This document shows positions 28,372 through 39,325 of a stretch of DNA of 64,000 nt, piece after piece. Origin of the DNA: Sphingomonas sp. URHD0057. GTDB lineage: Bacteria > Pseudomonadota > Alphaproteobacteria > Sphingomonadales > Sphingomonadaceae. The stretch is from contig NZ_KK211162.1 of NCBI RefSeq assembly GCF_000620665.1, forward strand, positions 827,764-891,763, in the 5' to 3' direction. Each line of letters opens with the position of its first letter. Within the stretch, counting starts at the first letter, position 1. Under the pieces are notes generated by a model. That model was given only the letters and a program-made list of their open reading frames with translations. It searched no databases and was not told where the DNA came from. A program made the translations under genes and the position numbers.

Positions 28372-30270
28372 TCACCAGCCGCCGCCACCGCCGCCACCAC
28401 CGCCACCACCGGAAGACCCGCCACCGCCTGAGCCGCTCGACGAGCCTGGCGCGGTGGACGCCGAACTGATGGTGCTCGACAGGGACGACCCCACGTCGTG
28501 TGTGAACCCGGTCGGATTGTCCCATGGGCTGTTGCTTCCGGCATACCAGACGAACCCCTGATGCCCTTGAGCGGCCGCCGCGGCGAGGACGCCGGCGAAG
28601 CGTTCCGCCCAGCGGTTCTCAACGCCGAGCGCGATCGCATAGGGCAAATAGCGCTCGAAAACCTCGGGCGTGTCCCTGGGCGCGGTCATGCGATCGAGCC
28701 GCTCGGCTTCGGTGATCGAGAGATACTGCTTGAACCCGGCGATATGGTCGAGGACGGTGCGTCCCTCCGGCGTCGGCGCCGAGATCCACCAGAAAGCGGA
28801 AAGCACGAGCGGCGCGGCGAGCGCGGGAAGCGCAACCGGCAGCCACCAGCCGGTGTTCAGCGCTTCGGCAATCATCGGCGCACCGAGGGAAGCCGCGATA
28901 GCCACACCCGCCAGGCTGGCCAGCGAGAGCAGGCATTTGCCGACCGCGGAGTCGTGAAAGACCAGCCACAACAAAGCGACGGCCAAGAGACTTCCGAAGA
29001 TCGCGCCCGCGGTCGAGGGGGCGACTCCGTTTGTCGCTACGACGACGGAAACGGCGCTAAGCCAAAGGCCGGCCAGGAAAAGCAGCAACCCCGCGGCAGC
29101 CCAGCCGTAGTTGCGCTTGAACAGCTTGTCTTCATATTTGACCTTCAGGACTTCCGATAAGGCATTGTTGGCAGCGGAGAAGCTCTCGTGATTTTTCTGC
29201 TCCATCATGATCTCTTCGCCCGGTCGACAAAGACAATCGAGCGCGGCCTCTTCCTCCTCTGGGAGCGGCGTCGGCGCATCGAGGCGTTCGAGCCGCGTAT
29301 GCTTTCCCGAAAGCCAACCGCGGTCTTCCTCGACCATTCGAACATGGCCACGAACGCCCATGTCGACCAGCGCCGAAGCGAAACTCCGATTGTCCGCGCC
29401 CATCCGCGTCACGTACCGCATAGCGGCGGGGCTCAGATCGTCCGGCGGGGAGAAGATCGGCACGACGGTCCCGGCACGCGGATCGCGTCCGGCCCGCTGC
29501 CACGCCACGTAGCAAAATCCGCAAAGCCCAAGCAGGACGAGAAGGCCGAGTGCGGGAGGGCCGTAGTCGGCGAGCCACCAGGCGGCGCGATTTGCCGCGG
29601 CGGCTTCAGCGACGACATCCTTCGGAAAGGCCGCGGCGACGGTCAGGCCTTCGTAGGGGGCAAGGCCTTTCGTCGTCCGGAAAGCGATCTCGCCCGGACC
29701 GTCGGCGATGACTTCGGCGTTCGAGGCCGTCGATCCCTGGGATCCGGTGTACGCCGACGGCTGCGCGAAACTTGCTGATGTTGGCAGGTGAAGACGTGCT
29801 TCAGCCAGATCGATCGGGAATGGCCAACCGTTGCCCGTGGCGTTCCAATAGAGCTCGTCATAGCCCTTGAAGCGGCCGATTTGCCGCGTTGTCCGGTAGT
29901 GAAGCACGAAGCTGTGCTCGCCGACCGGGATGATCCGATCCGGATCGCCGACCTTGATCCTGACGCCGTTTCCGTAAGGCGCGCTACTGGCAGGCACCGG
30001 CGCGCCGTCGAGCGTTGCCCCATCCATGGTGAACCCAACACGAATCTGTCCGCCGCCGCGGGGATTGCGATAGCGCGTCGGAAAATCGCGAAGAATGCCG
30101 TGGTTGATCGTCACATTCTCGACGTTGACGTCGATCGTCTCGGTGACTTCGAGCGAGCTGTCCTTCTGGATTCGGACGTCGCTGAGGAAGCGCAGGATGC
30201 GCTCTTCGGCATGCGCCGACGTCGCGGCGAACAGAAGCAGCGCGGAGACGGCGCGCAGCGCGCGGAGCAT
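28372..30270 (-). CDS. DUF2207-domain membrane protein with Gly-rich tail
   Basis: A 632-residue protein: signal peptide (LRALRAVSALLLFAATSAHA), an extracytoplasmic DUF2207 domain (residues ~20-220), a membrane helix (~235-255), a cytosolic region, two or more helices (~390-490), and a C-terminal run of Gly/Ser ending in Trp. Family function is unknown. It is directly downstream of lemA, a pairing seen in many bacteria, sometimes with TPM-domain proteins. The Gly-rich end is very low complexity, and its length should be treated with care. Confidence 0.85.
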   Translation of the reverse strand: MLRALRAVSALLLFAATSAHAEERILRFLSDVRIQKDSSLEVTETIDVNVENVTINHGILRDFPTRYRNPRGGGQIRVGFTMDGATLDGAPVPASSAPYGNGVRIKVGDPDRIIPVGEHSFVLHYRTTRQIGRFKGYDELYWNATGNGWPFPIDLAEARLHLPTSASFAQPSAYTGSQGSTASNAEVIADGPGEIAFRTTKGLAPYEGLTVAAAFPKDVVAEAAAANRAAWWLADYGPPALGLLVLLGLCGFCYVAWQRAGRDPRAGTVVPIFSPPDDLSPAAMRYVTRMGADNRSFASALVDMGVRGHVRMVEEDRGWLSGKHTRLERLDAPTPLPEEEEAALDCLCRPGEEIMMEQKNHESFSAANNALSEVLKVKYEDKLFKRNYGWAAAGLLLFLAGLWLSAVSVVVATNGVAPSTAGAIFGSLLAVALLWLVFHDSAVGKCLLSLASLAGVAIAASLGAPMIAEALNTGWWLPVALPALAAPLVLSAFWWISAPTPEGRTVLDHIAGFKQYLSITEAERLDRMTAPRDTPEVFERYLPYAIALGVENRWAERFAGVLAAAAAQGHQGFVWYAGSNSPWDNPTGFTHDVGSSLSSTISSASTAPGSSSGSGGGGSSGGGGGGGGGGGW

Positions 30271-30272
30271 GG

Positions 30273-30839
30273 TCAGGCCGCGGGCTGGGCGAATGAAACC
30301 TTGGGTGCGCTCTGGATGCTCGGGTCGTCGTCCTGGTAGAAAGGTTCTTCACGAAAGCCGAGCGGGCCCGCGACCACGACGGCCGGGAAGCTCTGTATGC
30401 TCGAATTCAGGTCACGGACGGTCGCGTTGTAATAGCGCCGCGCGCCCTGGAGCTCGCCTTCGATCGCGGAAAGCTGGCCCTGGAGCTGGAGGAAATTCTG
30501 GTTGGCCTTGAGGTCGGGATAGGCCTCCGCCACCGCGAACAGCCGTCCGAGAATGCCGGTCATCTGGGCATCGGCGTGCGCCGTCGCCTCGACGCTGCCG
30601 GCGTTGACGCTTGCCGCGCGCGCCTTGGTGACCTGCTCGAACACTTCGCGCTCGTGCGTCGCATAACCTTGGACCGTCTCGACGAGGTTGGGGATGAGGT
30701 CGGCGCGGCGCCGCAATTGGACGGTGATCCCGCTGAAGCCTTCCTTCACCAGCGCCCGCAGCCGGACCAGGCGATTGTACAGGCCAATCGCCATCAACAG
30801 CAGCAGGACGATGACGCCCAGCACAATCCAACCAACCAT
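30273..30839 (-). CDS. lemA: LemA family protein
   Basis: A 188-residue protein with an N-terminal membrane anchor (VGWIVLGVIVLLLLMAIGLYN) and the LemA helical core (RRADLIPNLVETVQGYATHEREVFEQV ... AYPDLKANQNFLQLQ). The start is the ATG at 30839, with AGGGGG upstream; the longer frame has no similarity. LemA function is poorly understood, linked to envelope proteins. Forms an operon with the DUF2207 gene 2 bp downstream. Confidence 0.92.
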   Translation of the reverse strand: MVGWIVLGVIVLLLLMAIGLYNRLVRLRALVKEGFSGITVQLRRRADLIPNLVETVQGYATHEREVFEQVTKARAASVNAGSVEATAHADAQMTGILGRLFAVAEAYPDLKANQNFLQLQGQLSAIEGELQGARRYYNATVRDLNSSIQSFPAVVVAGPLGFREEPFYQDDDPSIQSAPKVSFAQPAA

Positions 30840-30895
30840 GATGAAGCCCCCTGTGATCGCCCGAAAGCGACCATAAGGCAGGACGTTGACGCGCG

Positions 30896-32086
<1,191 letters not shown>

Positions 32087-32156
32087 AGTGAAATGCCCCG
32101 CGTTGTCAGAAAGTCGGGGCGCTCTTAGCGGCGCGGCGCCGTCTTCGCCACCCCGG

Positions 32157-34268
32157 CTAGAAGGTGCGCTTTAGGGTCAGCCCGAAATCGACGTGCTTGT
32201 TGCGCGGGCGGAACTCCGACGCCCACGGCACAGGGTTGGTCCGATTGGGCCGGAAGAATGTCCGGTGCCGCAGAGCCTTGGTATTCAACATATTGTCGAC
32301 ATCCAGCGTGACGGTGGTCTTGGAATTGGGACGGAACTCAATGAACGCCGACCCGTAAGCGCCGGCGTTCTTGAAATCATCGATCTCATCGGTGCGGAAC
32401 AAGGTGTAATGGGCACGGTCCTGCAAGGAAGCGCCATAGCTCCACTGCCCCAGGTCCTGGCGGTAATCGACTTGCCACTGCCAGGCCGGCCAGAAATCGG
32501 TCCAGTGGCGCATCTCGTGCGTACTCGGATCTTCGACGCGCGTTTTCTGCAGCGTGCCGGTGGCGGTTAGCCGGCCACCCTTGATCCCCAGGCGGTCGAG
32601 CGGTGCGTTGACATTGATGCTTGCAAAGCGGCGCGTGCCAGTCCCGAGATTGCCCGGCGCGTCGAGACCATCGTCGTTGAGGATGCGGTCCTGGAGCTGG
32701 TTGACCTTGTCGTACCCGAGATCGAGCTTGACCAGGCCGGTCTTGAGCAGCGGGTGCTCGACCGTGAACCGATATTGCCACGTCTGCTGCGGCACGAGGT
32801 TGGCATTGCCGCCGTTGACTCGTCCCGCGGAAATATCGGCGGCACTGATGAAATCATAGAAGTTGAGCTGGGCGACGACCCGCTGCACCGCCGCGCGTGC
32901 GTGCCAGCCATTGTCATTCCAATCGAGCGCGAGGTTCGGCTTGAAGAAGCTCAGCGATCGATCGGCCTCGGCATCGCCGCGCACCTTCAGTTTCGAAGTC
33001 TCGAATCGGACGCCGCCGTCGAGATGCAGGGTCGAGGTCAGTGATCGGCCAACCGTGAGATAGCCCTCGGCGCGCTTCTCGCTGACCGTGGCATTGTCGA
33101 TCGGAAGATCGACGGGCTTCTCGCTGCCATCGGCGTTGATGATCGAAAAAGTGAGGTGATTGTCGAGGTTGTTATAGGCCGCCTCGACTCCGGCATCGAC
33201 GGAGAAGCCCGCGAGGTTCGACCGGGTCCAGCTCAATCGGCCAATGGTCTCGGCCTGTCTGGCTTTCTGCACCTGGCGGAAGCCGCCGAGAACCGGCGGG
33301 CCTCCGGTGTAGATGTCTTCGTAGTCGCGGCGCTTGCGCGTCGCCAACCCGACCAGCTTGATCGCACCGCCGCCGAGCGGGCGCGAAATGTCGCCGCCGA
33401 CTTCGAAGCCGGGCTGATTGTACCGTTGGAACAGCTCGTCATCATGTTCGGGACCGTTCGCCGGGATCACGTGGTTGGTTTGCGGCCGGACGCCGTTCTT
33501 GTCCTCCTGGATGCGGGCGTTGAGATGGATCGTGTGATCGGCGGCCGAGCCAAGCGTCCAGTTGATCGCCGCGAACGGCTGACGGATGTAATAATGATTG
33601 ACCTTGATCCGCCGCTCCGCGGTCGGGCCTTGCGCCGGAACGCGGAAATCGTCGATGCCGTTCTCGATATAGTCGGTGCGGTTGAGACCGGCGGAGAGAT
33701 TGAACTCGGATGGCCCGCGATGCAGCACCACCGAGGCCGTGGCATCGGGCACAAGCAGGTGCTCGTTGGAATAGCGGCGCAGCGAGCCGGTGAAATTGCC
33801 TTCTATGCCGCGTCCGGGAGCGGCGGACAGGATGATGTTCAAAACCTGCGTCTTGCCCGCGTAATCGGCGCCATAGAGATCGCCAGGACCGACTTCGACG
33901 CGCACCACCTGCTGGGCGGGGATGCGGCTTAGCGTCTGCTGCAGGCTTTCGGACTTGCTGCTCGGCCGGGAGCCGTTGAGGACGACGTTGCCGGCGGCCC
34001 CGGCGAACCCGCGGACATTGCTGTCGCCGAGGTCGAGCGCAAAGCCCGGCACGCGCTGCGCTATGTCGAGCGCGGTGCGCGGCGCATATTGCGCAAAGAA
34101 CGCCGCGTCATAGTTGGTCGTGCGCCCGCTTTGCGAAGCCGGCGCCGCTTGCGCCGCCATGGTCGGCGACGGAGCCGGCGCGGATGGCGAAGGCGCCTGA
34201 GCCGTCGCCGAGGTGGCAGTGATCAGCGCGGCGGTGGCGACCGTCGCGAGCAGCACAGCATTAGGCAT
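32157..34268 (-). CDS. TonB-dependent receptor, paralogue 1
   Basis: About 703 residues: signal peptide ([25 protein letters not shown]), a Pro/Ala/Ser linker, plug domain ([58 protein letters not shown]) and a barrel ending in LTLKRTF. No clear TonB box is visible. The ATG at 34268 has AGGGGAC upstream and is preferred over 34292. Substrate unknown. It is a close paralogue of the receptor encoded immediately upstream (34399-36543). Confidence 0.88.
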   Translation of the reverse strand: MPNAVLLATVATAALITATSATAQAPSPSAPAPSPTMAAQAAPASQSGRTTNYDAAFFAQYAPRTALDIAQRVPGFALDLGDSNVRGFAGAAGNVVLNGSRPSSKSESLQQTLSRIPAQQVVRVEVGPGDLYGADYAGKTQVLNIILSAAPGRGIEGNFTGSLRRYSNEHLLVPDATASVVLHRGPSEFNLSAGLNRTDYIENGIDDFRVPAQGPTAERRIKVNHYYIRQPFAAINWTLGSAADHTIHLNARIQEDKNGVRPQTNHVIPANGPEHDDELFQRYNQPGFEVGGDISRPLGGGAIKLVGLATRKRRDYEDIYTGGPPVLGGFRQVQKARQAETIGRLSWTRSNLAGFSVDAGVEAAYNNLDNHLTFSIINADGSEKPVDLPIDNATVSEKRAEGYLTVGRSLTSTLHLDGGVRFETSKLKVRGDAEADRSLSFFKPNLALDWNDNGWHARAAVQRVVAQLNFYDFISAADISAGRVNGGNANLVPQQTWQYRFTVEHPLLKTGLVKLDLGYDKVNQLQDRILNDDGLDAPGNLGTGTRRFASINVNAPLDRLGIKGGRLTATGTLQKTRVEDPSTHEMRHWTDFWPAWQWQVDYRQDLGQWSYGASLQDRAHYTLFRTDEIDDFKNAGAYGSAFIEFRPNSKTTVTLDVDNMLNTKALRHRTFFRPNRTNPVPWASEFRPRNKHVDFGLTLKRTF

Positions 34269-34398
34269 TATATGGTCCCCTGGGGATGGCACCGGAGGGC
34301 ACAGTTACGGGCCCGCACCGACCCGCTCCATCGGGGTTCTACCTATCTGCGGACGGTTCGACGGAACCGCCGTCCAGGTCTGCGAAGGGGCGAAGGGA

Positions 34399-36543
34399 CT
34401 AATGCGCAGCGGCTCCGCTCCCGCCAAAGCTCTGTTTGAAGGTCAAACCGATGCGAACATGGCTATCGCGATGCCGATAATCTTCCAGCGCCGGCTCGGG
34501 CGACGTGCGGTTGGGGATGAACAGCAGCCGGTCGCGGTCGCCGCCGGTATCGGAAATATCGGTCAGGTCGAGCGTCACCGTACTCTTCGTTGACGGACGG
34601 TATTCGACGAACCCGCTGACAAAGGGCTGCGTATTGAAATTGGTGTCGAATTCGTCGGTGCGGAAGAAGGTTATCCGGCGATTGTCGTTGAGGGTGAAGC
34701 CATAAGCGAACTTGCCTGCGTCGCGGCGGATATCGGCATCCCACTGCCAGCGGGGATAGAAACCGCTGAAGTCGCGCGAGCGATGCGAGATCGGATCGTC
34801 GACGCGAGTCCGCTGAACCTGACCGTGAAGCTTGATCCTGAGTCCCGTCCACAGCCGATCGAGCGGCGCGTCGAGCGTCAGGTCGGCATATTGCCGGCGA
34901 CCCTTACCGAGATTGCCCGGGGCGTCGAACGCATTGCCGTCATCGTCAAGAATGAGGATGCGGTCCTGGAGCTTGCTGACAAGGTCGTAGCCGAGTTCGA
35001 GCCGCGCCTTGCCTTGCCCAAAGATCGGGTGCTCGACCAGCAATCGGCTCTCCCACGTCCGCTGCGGCACGAGATTGGCGTTGCCGCCATTGACGCGACC
35101 AACCGACAACTCGGCCGAACTCACGAAATCGAAAAAGTCGAGCTGCGCAACGGTGCGGCGAAGGATCGCCTGGGCGTGCCAGCCGGCGCCGGGCTGCCAA
35201 TCGAAGGTCACGCTCGGCTTCAGGAACTTGAGCGAGCGGTCTTCGGTGGCATCGCCGCGGACCTTGAGCCGTGACATCTCATAGTTCAGCGCCGCGTCCA
35301 TCCTGAGATTGTGGGTCAGCGGACGCCCGGCGTTGACGTAGACCTCGCCGCGCAGCTCTTCGACGGTCGCGTCCTCGATCGGAAGATCGATCTTCGTTCG
35401 GTCACCACCGGGCTCGAGCGAAAAGAAGTCGAGGTGATAGTCAAGGGTGTTCCAGGCGGCCTCGGCGCCGGTTTCGAACCGGAATCCGAGCAAGTCCTGC
35501 CGCGACCAGCTGACCCGACCGATTGACTCATTGCGCTGCGATTGAGTGAGCTGTTCCGAGCCGCCCAGGATCTCGGCTCCGCCCAATGAACGGAAGAGGT
35601 AGGTGTCGCGCGTCGTCTTGTGCTGGCGGTTTGCCAGCCCCACGAGCTTGACCGCGCCATTTGCAAGGGGGCGCGTGACGTCGCCGCCGACCTCATAAAC
35701 GGTGGTCTTGTAATCCTCGACGAGGTTATCGTCCCGCTCGGCATCGCCGACCGGCGTCACATGGTTGTCCTGAAGCAGGAAAAAGGTGCTCGGCGCGACC
35801 CGCGCGTTGAAGTGGACCGATTTGTCATCGGCCTGCTCGAGCGCCCAGCTACCAGACAGATAGGGGTCGTGCGGGTGGATGTGGTTGAACTTGTCGCGGA
35901 ACTCGACGAGATCGCCCGTCGCGAAGTCCGTGACACGATCGAATCCCTCCTCGAAATAGTCGGTTCGTCCGAGATCGCCCGACAAGCTGAACGTGGACGG
36001 ACCTCGGCTCACGAGGATCGACGCGCTGGCGGTGGGGACAACCTTGCCGAACCAGTGGCGCACGGCGCTGACCGTCGCATTGCCGGCAATGCCGCGGTCC
36101 GCCGACAGGAACAGGTTCGCGACCTGGGTTTTGCTGGAATAGTCCGCGCCGTAGAGGTCACCCGGACCAACCTCGACCTTCTTGATGCGGCTTGCGGGGA
36201 TTCGAGCGAGCAATGATTGCAGCGTCTCCGACTTGGAGCTCGGACGCGCTCCGTTGAAGACGACGTTGCCAGCGGTCCCGGAGAAGCCGCGGACGTCGAC
36301 TCCGGTCGCGGCCTCACTGCTGCCGAGGTCGAGGGTGAAGCCGGGAATGCGCTGAACGATGTCGAGCGCGCTGCGCGGTGCATATTGGGCGAAGAAAGCG
36401 GCGTCATAGACCGTCGTCCTGCCGGCCTGCGCCGGGGTTGCCTGCGGCAGCTCGCCCGCGCCCGGAGTTTGGGCAAAGGCAGGGGATGCAGCCAACGCCG
36501 CGACGCAAACGGTGATCAGGAGAATTCGAGCAGACGCAGACAT
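34399..36543 (-). CDS. TonB-dependent receptor, paralogue 2
   Basis: A 714-residue receptor with signal peptide (ARILLITVCVAALAASPAFAQ), plug ([58 protein letters not shown]) and barrel. It matches paralogue 1 block by block, so the pair arose by tandem duplication. After the usual barrel end there is a short extra tail (GGSGAAAH). Lies between a SARP/TPR regulator and paralogue 1, all on one strand. Ligand unknown. Confidence 0.88.
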   Translation of the reverse strand: MSASARILLITVCVAALAASPAFAQTPGAGELPQATPAQAGRTTVYDAAFFAQYAPRSALDIVQRIPGFTLDLGSSEAATGVDVRGFSGTAGNVVFNGARPSSKSETLQSLLARIPASRIKKVEVGPGDLYGADYSSKTQVANLFLSADRGIAGNATVSAVRHWFGKVVPTASASILVSRGPSTFSLSGDLGRTDYFEEGFDRVTDFATGDLVEFRDKFNHIHPHDPYLSGSWALEQADDKSVHFNARVAPSTFFLLQDNHVTPVGDAERDDNLVEDYKTTVYEVGGDVTRPLANGAVKLVGLANRQHKTTRDTYLFRSLGGAEILGGSEQLTQSQRNESIGRVSWSRQDLLGFRFETGAEAAWNTLDYHLDFFSLEPGGDRTKIDLPIEDATVEELRGEVYVNAGRPLTHNLRMDAALNYEMSRLKVRGDATEDRSLKFLKPSVTFDWQPGAGWHAQAILRRTVAQLDFFDFVSSAELSVGRVNGGNANLVPQRTWESRLLVEHPIFGQGKARLELGYDLVSKLQDRILILDDDGNAFDAPGNLGKGRRQYADLTLDAPLDRLWTGLRIKLHGQVQRTRVDDPISHRSRDFSGFYPRWQWDADIRRDAGKFAYGFTLNDNRRITFFRTDEFDTNFNTQPFVSGFVEYRPSTKSTVTLDLTDISDTGGDRDRLLFIPNRTSPEPALEDYRHRDSHVRIGLTFKQSFGGSGAAAH

Positions 36544-36616
36544 TGACGCGAACTCCGAGAGGTTCAGAACCTCTCCGGTTTGCGCGAGCGCCGTCAGCGC
36601 ACGCGGGAAACCAGCG

Positions 36617-39268
36617 TCAATTCTTCGTCAAAAACGTTTTTGAATCGCTGATCCAGGCCTGCCGGCTAAGCGGCGCCAGACCGGCCTTTTGTCGCTGGAC
36701 GTTGATTGCGAGTCGAATGCGATCTTCGATCTCGTCAAAGCGCGGGTCGCTCGCCAGCCATCCAAAGGTCGGGTCGTAACGAAGCGCCATCATTGGGATT
36801 GGAGCAAGCCGGAACGGCTTCACCCGCGACCAATGATCGAGCGCTCCAATGGCGGCCTCGCGATTGCCAGTGAGAGCGGCGACGACACCAACGGAGAAGC
36901 GCTTCTCGTCTCCCAGCAAACCGCCATTTGGAAGGCGATCCTTGGCTTGGCGATACTGCGTGAGGAGACGATCCGCCTCCGCTTGCCGACCAGTCCTGCG
37001 CAACGCAATGATGGTTTCCGGCTGCGCGAGGCGATCGAGCGATATCCGGTCCTCCGCGACAAGCGGTCGTGCCGCGTCGTAAAGCTGAACAAGCGTATCG
37101 CCATGCCCCGAAGCAATGAGTAGCGCTGCGCTGTTCCAATAACCGGACTGGTCCCAATAATGGGGGCCTACAGCCTGCGCCGCAGTCGCAAGCGCGGGCC
37201 AATTGCCGGTCAGCGCGGCGTTGCCAAGGCGATCATAGCCGACCAGCTTTGCAGCAGCCTGATTATTGCCGAGCAAAGAAAGCGTCGATGCCAGGTTCAA
37301 CCGCATCTGCCGCTCTTCAGGATAAGAGCGCTGAAGCGCGGAGGTTGTCTTTAGCTGCCCCGCCAGGTCATCATCGAATTTCTGCATCGACTGAAGGAGC
37401 AGCAACTTGGCGCGCTGGTCGGTGCTGAGATCGAAAAAGCGCTGGACGTATTGCTTCGCCTCCGCATTTCGACCGACCAGATAGAGCGCCCCGATCAGAT
37501 GGTCGTAATTGAGTCCCCATAAAGGGTCGATTTCGACGGCGCGTTTGAACTCGGCAATCGCGTCATCGTAGCGGTTGAGCGCTTCAAGCGTTTGCGCGTG
37601 CCAGCGATGGAATTCGGGGCGCTGAGGGCTGAGTTGGACCGCCTTGCGCATGTAAGGCTCGGCGCTGGCGTCGAGGCTCAGCGAAAGGAACCCGATCGCG
37701 GCGTAGCCGTCCCCGAGGTTCGGATCGAGCGCGACCGCCTTACGGGCGAACGGCTCCGCATCGGCTTGAGCCTGGGAGAAGGGGATCGACCCGTAGGAGG
37801 TCGGGTGATCCGATTCGAGCATGATCAACTGCGCGAGCTCGGCATAAGCCGGGGCGTAACGTGGATCGCGGGCAATCGCTTCGCGCAGCAACCGGTCGGC
37901 CTCCCGCAGCGTCGGCTCGCGCCGCTCGCGGACGAGCTGACGTGCCGCGAGATAGCGATCGTAGACGTCTGGCGTCGTTTCCTGGGGCCGAACGCCGGCG
38001 AAGGATTGCGCGACCCGCGCGGCGACCGCGCCCGCAATATCGCCCTGGACGGCGAAAATGTCGCCCGCCTTGCGCTCATAACGCTCGGACCAGACCTGCG
38101 CCCCGTCGGAAACGCGGGTCAGGCGAGCGATGACAAGAATGCGATCCTGGGCGGTGCGGACGCTGCCGTCGAGGAGATAGGTTACCCCGAGCTTGCGCGC
38201 GGTTTCCAGCGATTGCGCTGGATCGCCAAGCTGCGCCGCCGATGCGCGCCCGAGCACTCGCAGCTGCCGTTGCCGGCCAAGCAGATTGAGGATTTCGTCG
38301 GAAACGCCCGACGCAAAATAGTCTTCGTTCTGTTTCCCGAGGTCGTCGAACGGAAGCACCGCGACGGTCGGGGCCGCCGCGACCGTCGCCGGCCTCATGA
38401 AGCTGAAGGCCAAGGCAGCAGCGACAAGCACAGCAATCGCGACCAGCGCAGGTATGACCCAACGACGTTTGCGCGACTCGGCTGAGCGAGGCGCCACACC
38501 GACGAGCGGAACCGAAGGCGCGGCCTTGGCCTGGTCGAGCAGCGCCTCGGTCTCGGCGGCGGGCCGGATGCCAAGCTCCTGGTCGAGACGACCCGAAAGT
38601 CGGCTGTGCCGGCGCATCGCCGCGGCGCGATCGCCGCCGGCGATGTCCGCGACAATCCCAAGCTGCGCGACACGCTCGTCGAGGGGGTCGAGCCGCTCGA
38701 GCTGGTTGGCGATCCGCCTTGCCGCCGTCACGTCACCGCAGCGCAGGCTTTGCTCGGCAACGCCGAGAGCGCCGCTGACTACGGACGAAGAAATGCGCGA
38801 ACGTTCGTCACGTAACCAGTCGTCGAGCTCGGGCGTGATATCGTCGAGCCCGCCGAGCAATGGTGATTCAACATCATCGAGCGCATCGGCGAGCTCCGCC
38901 GCGTCTCGTTCGTCGATGAGGCGATGAACGGCGCCGATGTCGGTCGAAAGTTTCTTCGCCCCTGGCCCAACGGCCTGCCGATCAGCGACAATGTAGCCAT
39001 TCGAGGATAACGACCGAAGCTCGTAGAGCGCTTGGCGGAGGCTCGCCTTTGCCTGCTCGTCGCCCCGATCGCCCCACAACAAGTCGCTGACGCGTGCTCG
39101 CGACAGGGGTGTCTTCGAAAGGGCGATCAAGGCCACAAGTGCCCGAGTCTTCCGCGATTTGGGGGTGACGTCGTCGCCCGCCGAGCTCACCAGGCGCACC
39201 GGCCCAAGCAGTCCGAGCGTGAGCTCGCTGGTCCAAAGGAGATCGGCCTTGGGCCCCTGGTCGGCCAT
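36617..39268 (-). CDS. Membrane-anchored SARP/BTAD-type regulator with FlgO-like and TPR domains
   Basis: An 883-residue protein. Residues ~15-90 form a winged-helix DNA-binding domain (LTLGLLGPVRLVSS ... SRARVSDLLWGDRGDEQAKASLRQALYELRS), ~95-245 a BTAD helical domain, ~270-290 one membrane helix, ~300-430 a FlgO/TolB-N-like domain (VAVLPFDDLGKQNEDYFASGVSDEILN), and ~440-840 TPR repeats. The topology is CadC-like: DNA binding in the cytosol, sensing outside. Position 73 bp upstream of two TonB receptors suggests it controls them. Signal unknown. Confidence 0.8.
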   Translation of the reverse strand: MADQGPKADLLWTSELTLGLLGPVRLVSSAGDDVTPKSRKTRALVALIALSKTPLSRARVSDLLWGDRGDEQAKASLRQALYELRSLSSNGYIVADRQAVGPGAKKLSTDIGAVHRLIDERDAAELADALDDVESPLLGGLDDITPELDDWLRDERSRISSSVVSGALGVAEQSLRCGDVTAARRIANQLERLDPLDERVAQLGIVADIAGGDRAAAMRRHSRLSGRLDQELGIRPAAETEALLDQAKAAPSVPLVGVAPRSAESRKRRWVIPALVAIAVLVAAALAFSFMRPATVAAAPTVAVLPFDDLGKQNEDYFASGVSDEILNLLGRQRQLRVLGRASAAQLGDPAQSLETARKLGVTYLLDGSVRTAQDRILVIARLTRVSDGAQVWSERYERKAGDIFAVQGDIAGAVAARVAQSFAGVRPQETTPDVYDRYLAARQLVRERREPTLREADRLLREAIARDPRYAPAYAELAQLIMLESDHPTSYGSIPFSQAQADAEPFARKAVALDPNLGDGYAAIGFLSLSLDASAEPYMRKAVQLSPQRPEFHRWHAQTLEALNRYDDAIAEFKRAVEIDPLWGLNYDHLIGALYLVGRNAEAKQYVQRFFDLSTDQRAKLLLLQSMQKFDDDLAGQLKTTSALQRSYPEERQMRLNLASTLSLLGNNQAAAKLVGYDRLGNAALTGNWPALATAAQAVGPHYWDQSGYWNSAALLIASGHGDTLVQLYDAARPLVAEDRISLDRLAQPETIIALRRTGRQAEADRLLTQYRQAKDRLPNGGLLGDEKRFSVGVVAALTGNREAAIGALDHWSRVKPFRLAPIPMMALRYDPTFGWLASDPRFDEIEDRIRLAINVQRQKAGLAPLSRQAWISDSKTFLTKN

Positions 39269-39325
39269 TTCAGGTGTATCGCATAGCTAAAACAGTCTGG
39301 CTTGGCCAGCCACGGGCGTGAGGAT

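Noticed and set aside
28372-28440. Frameshift at the Gly-rich end of the DUF2207 gene
   Set aside because: Gly/Ser-rich tails of this kind are usual in the family, and the frame ends cleanly next to the neighbouring stop. A length error in the repeat cannot be excluded but is not indicated.
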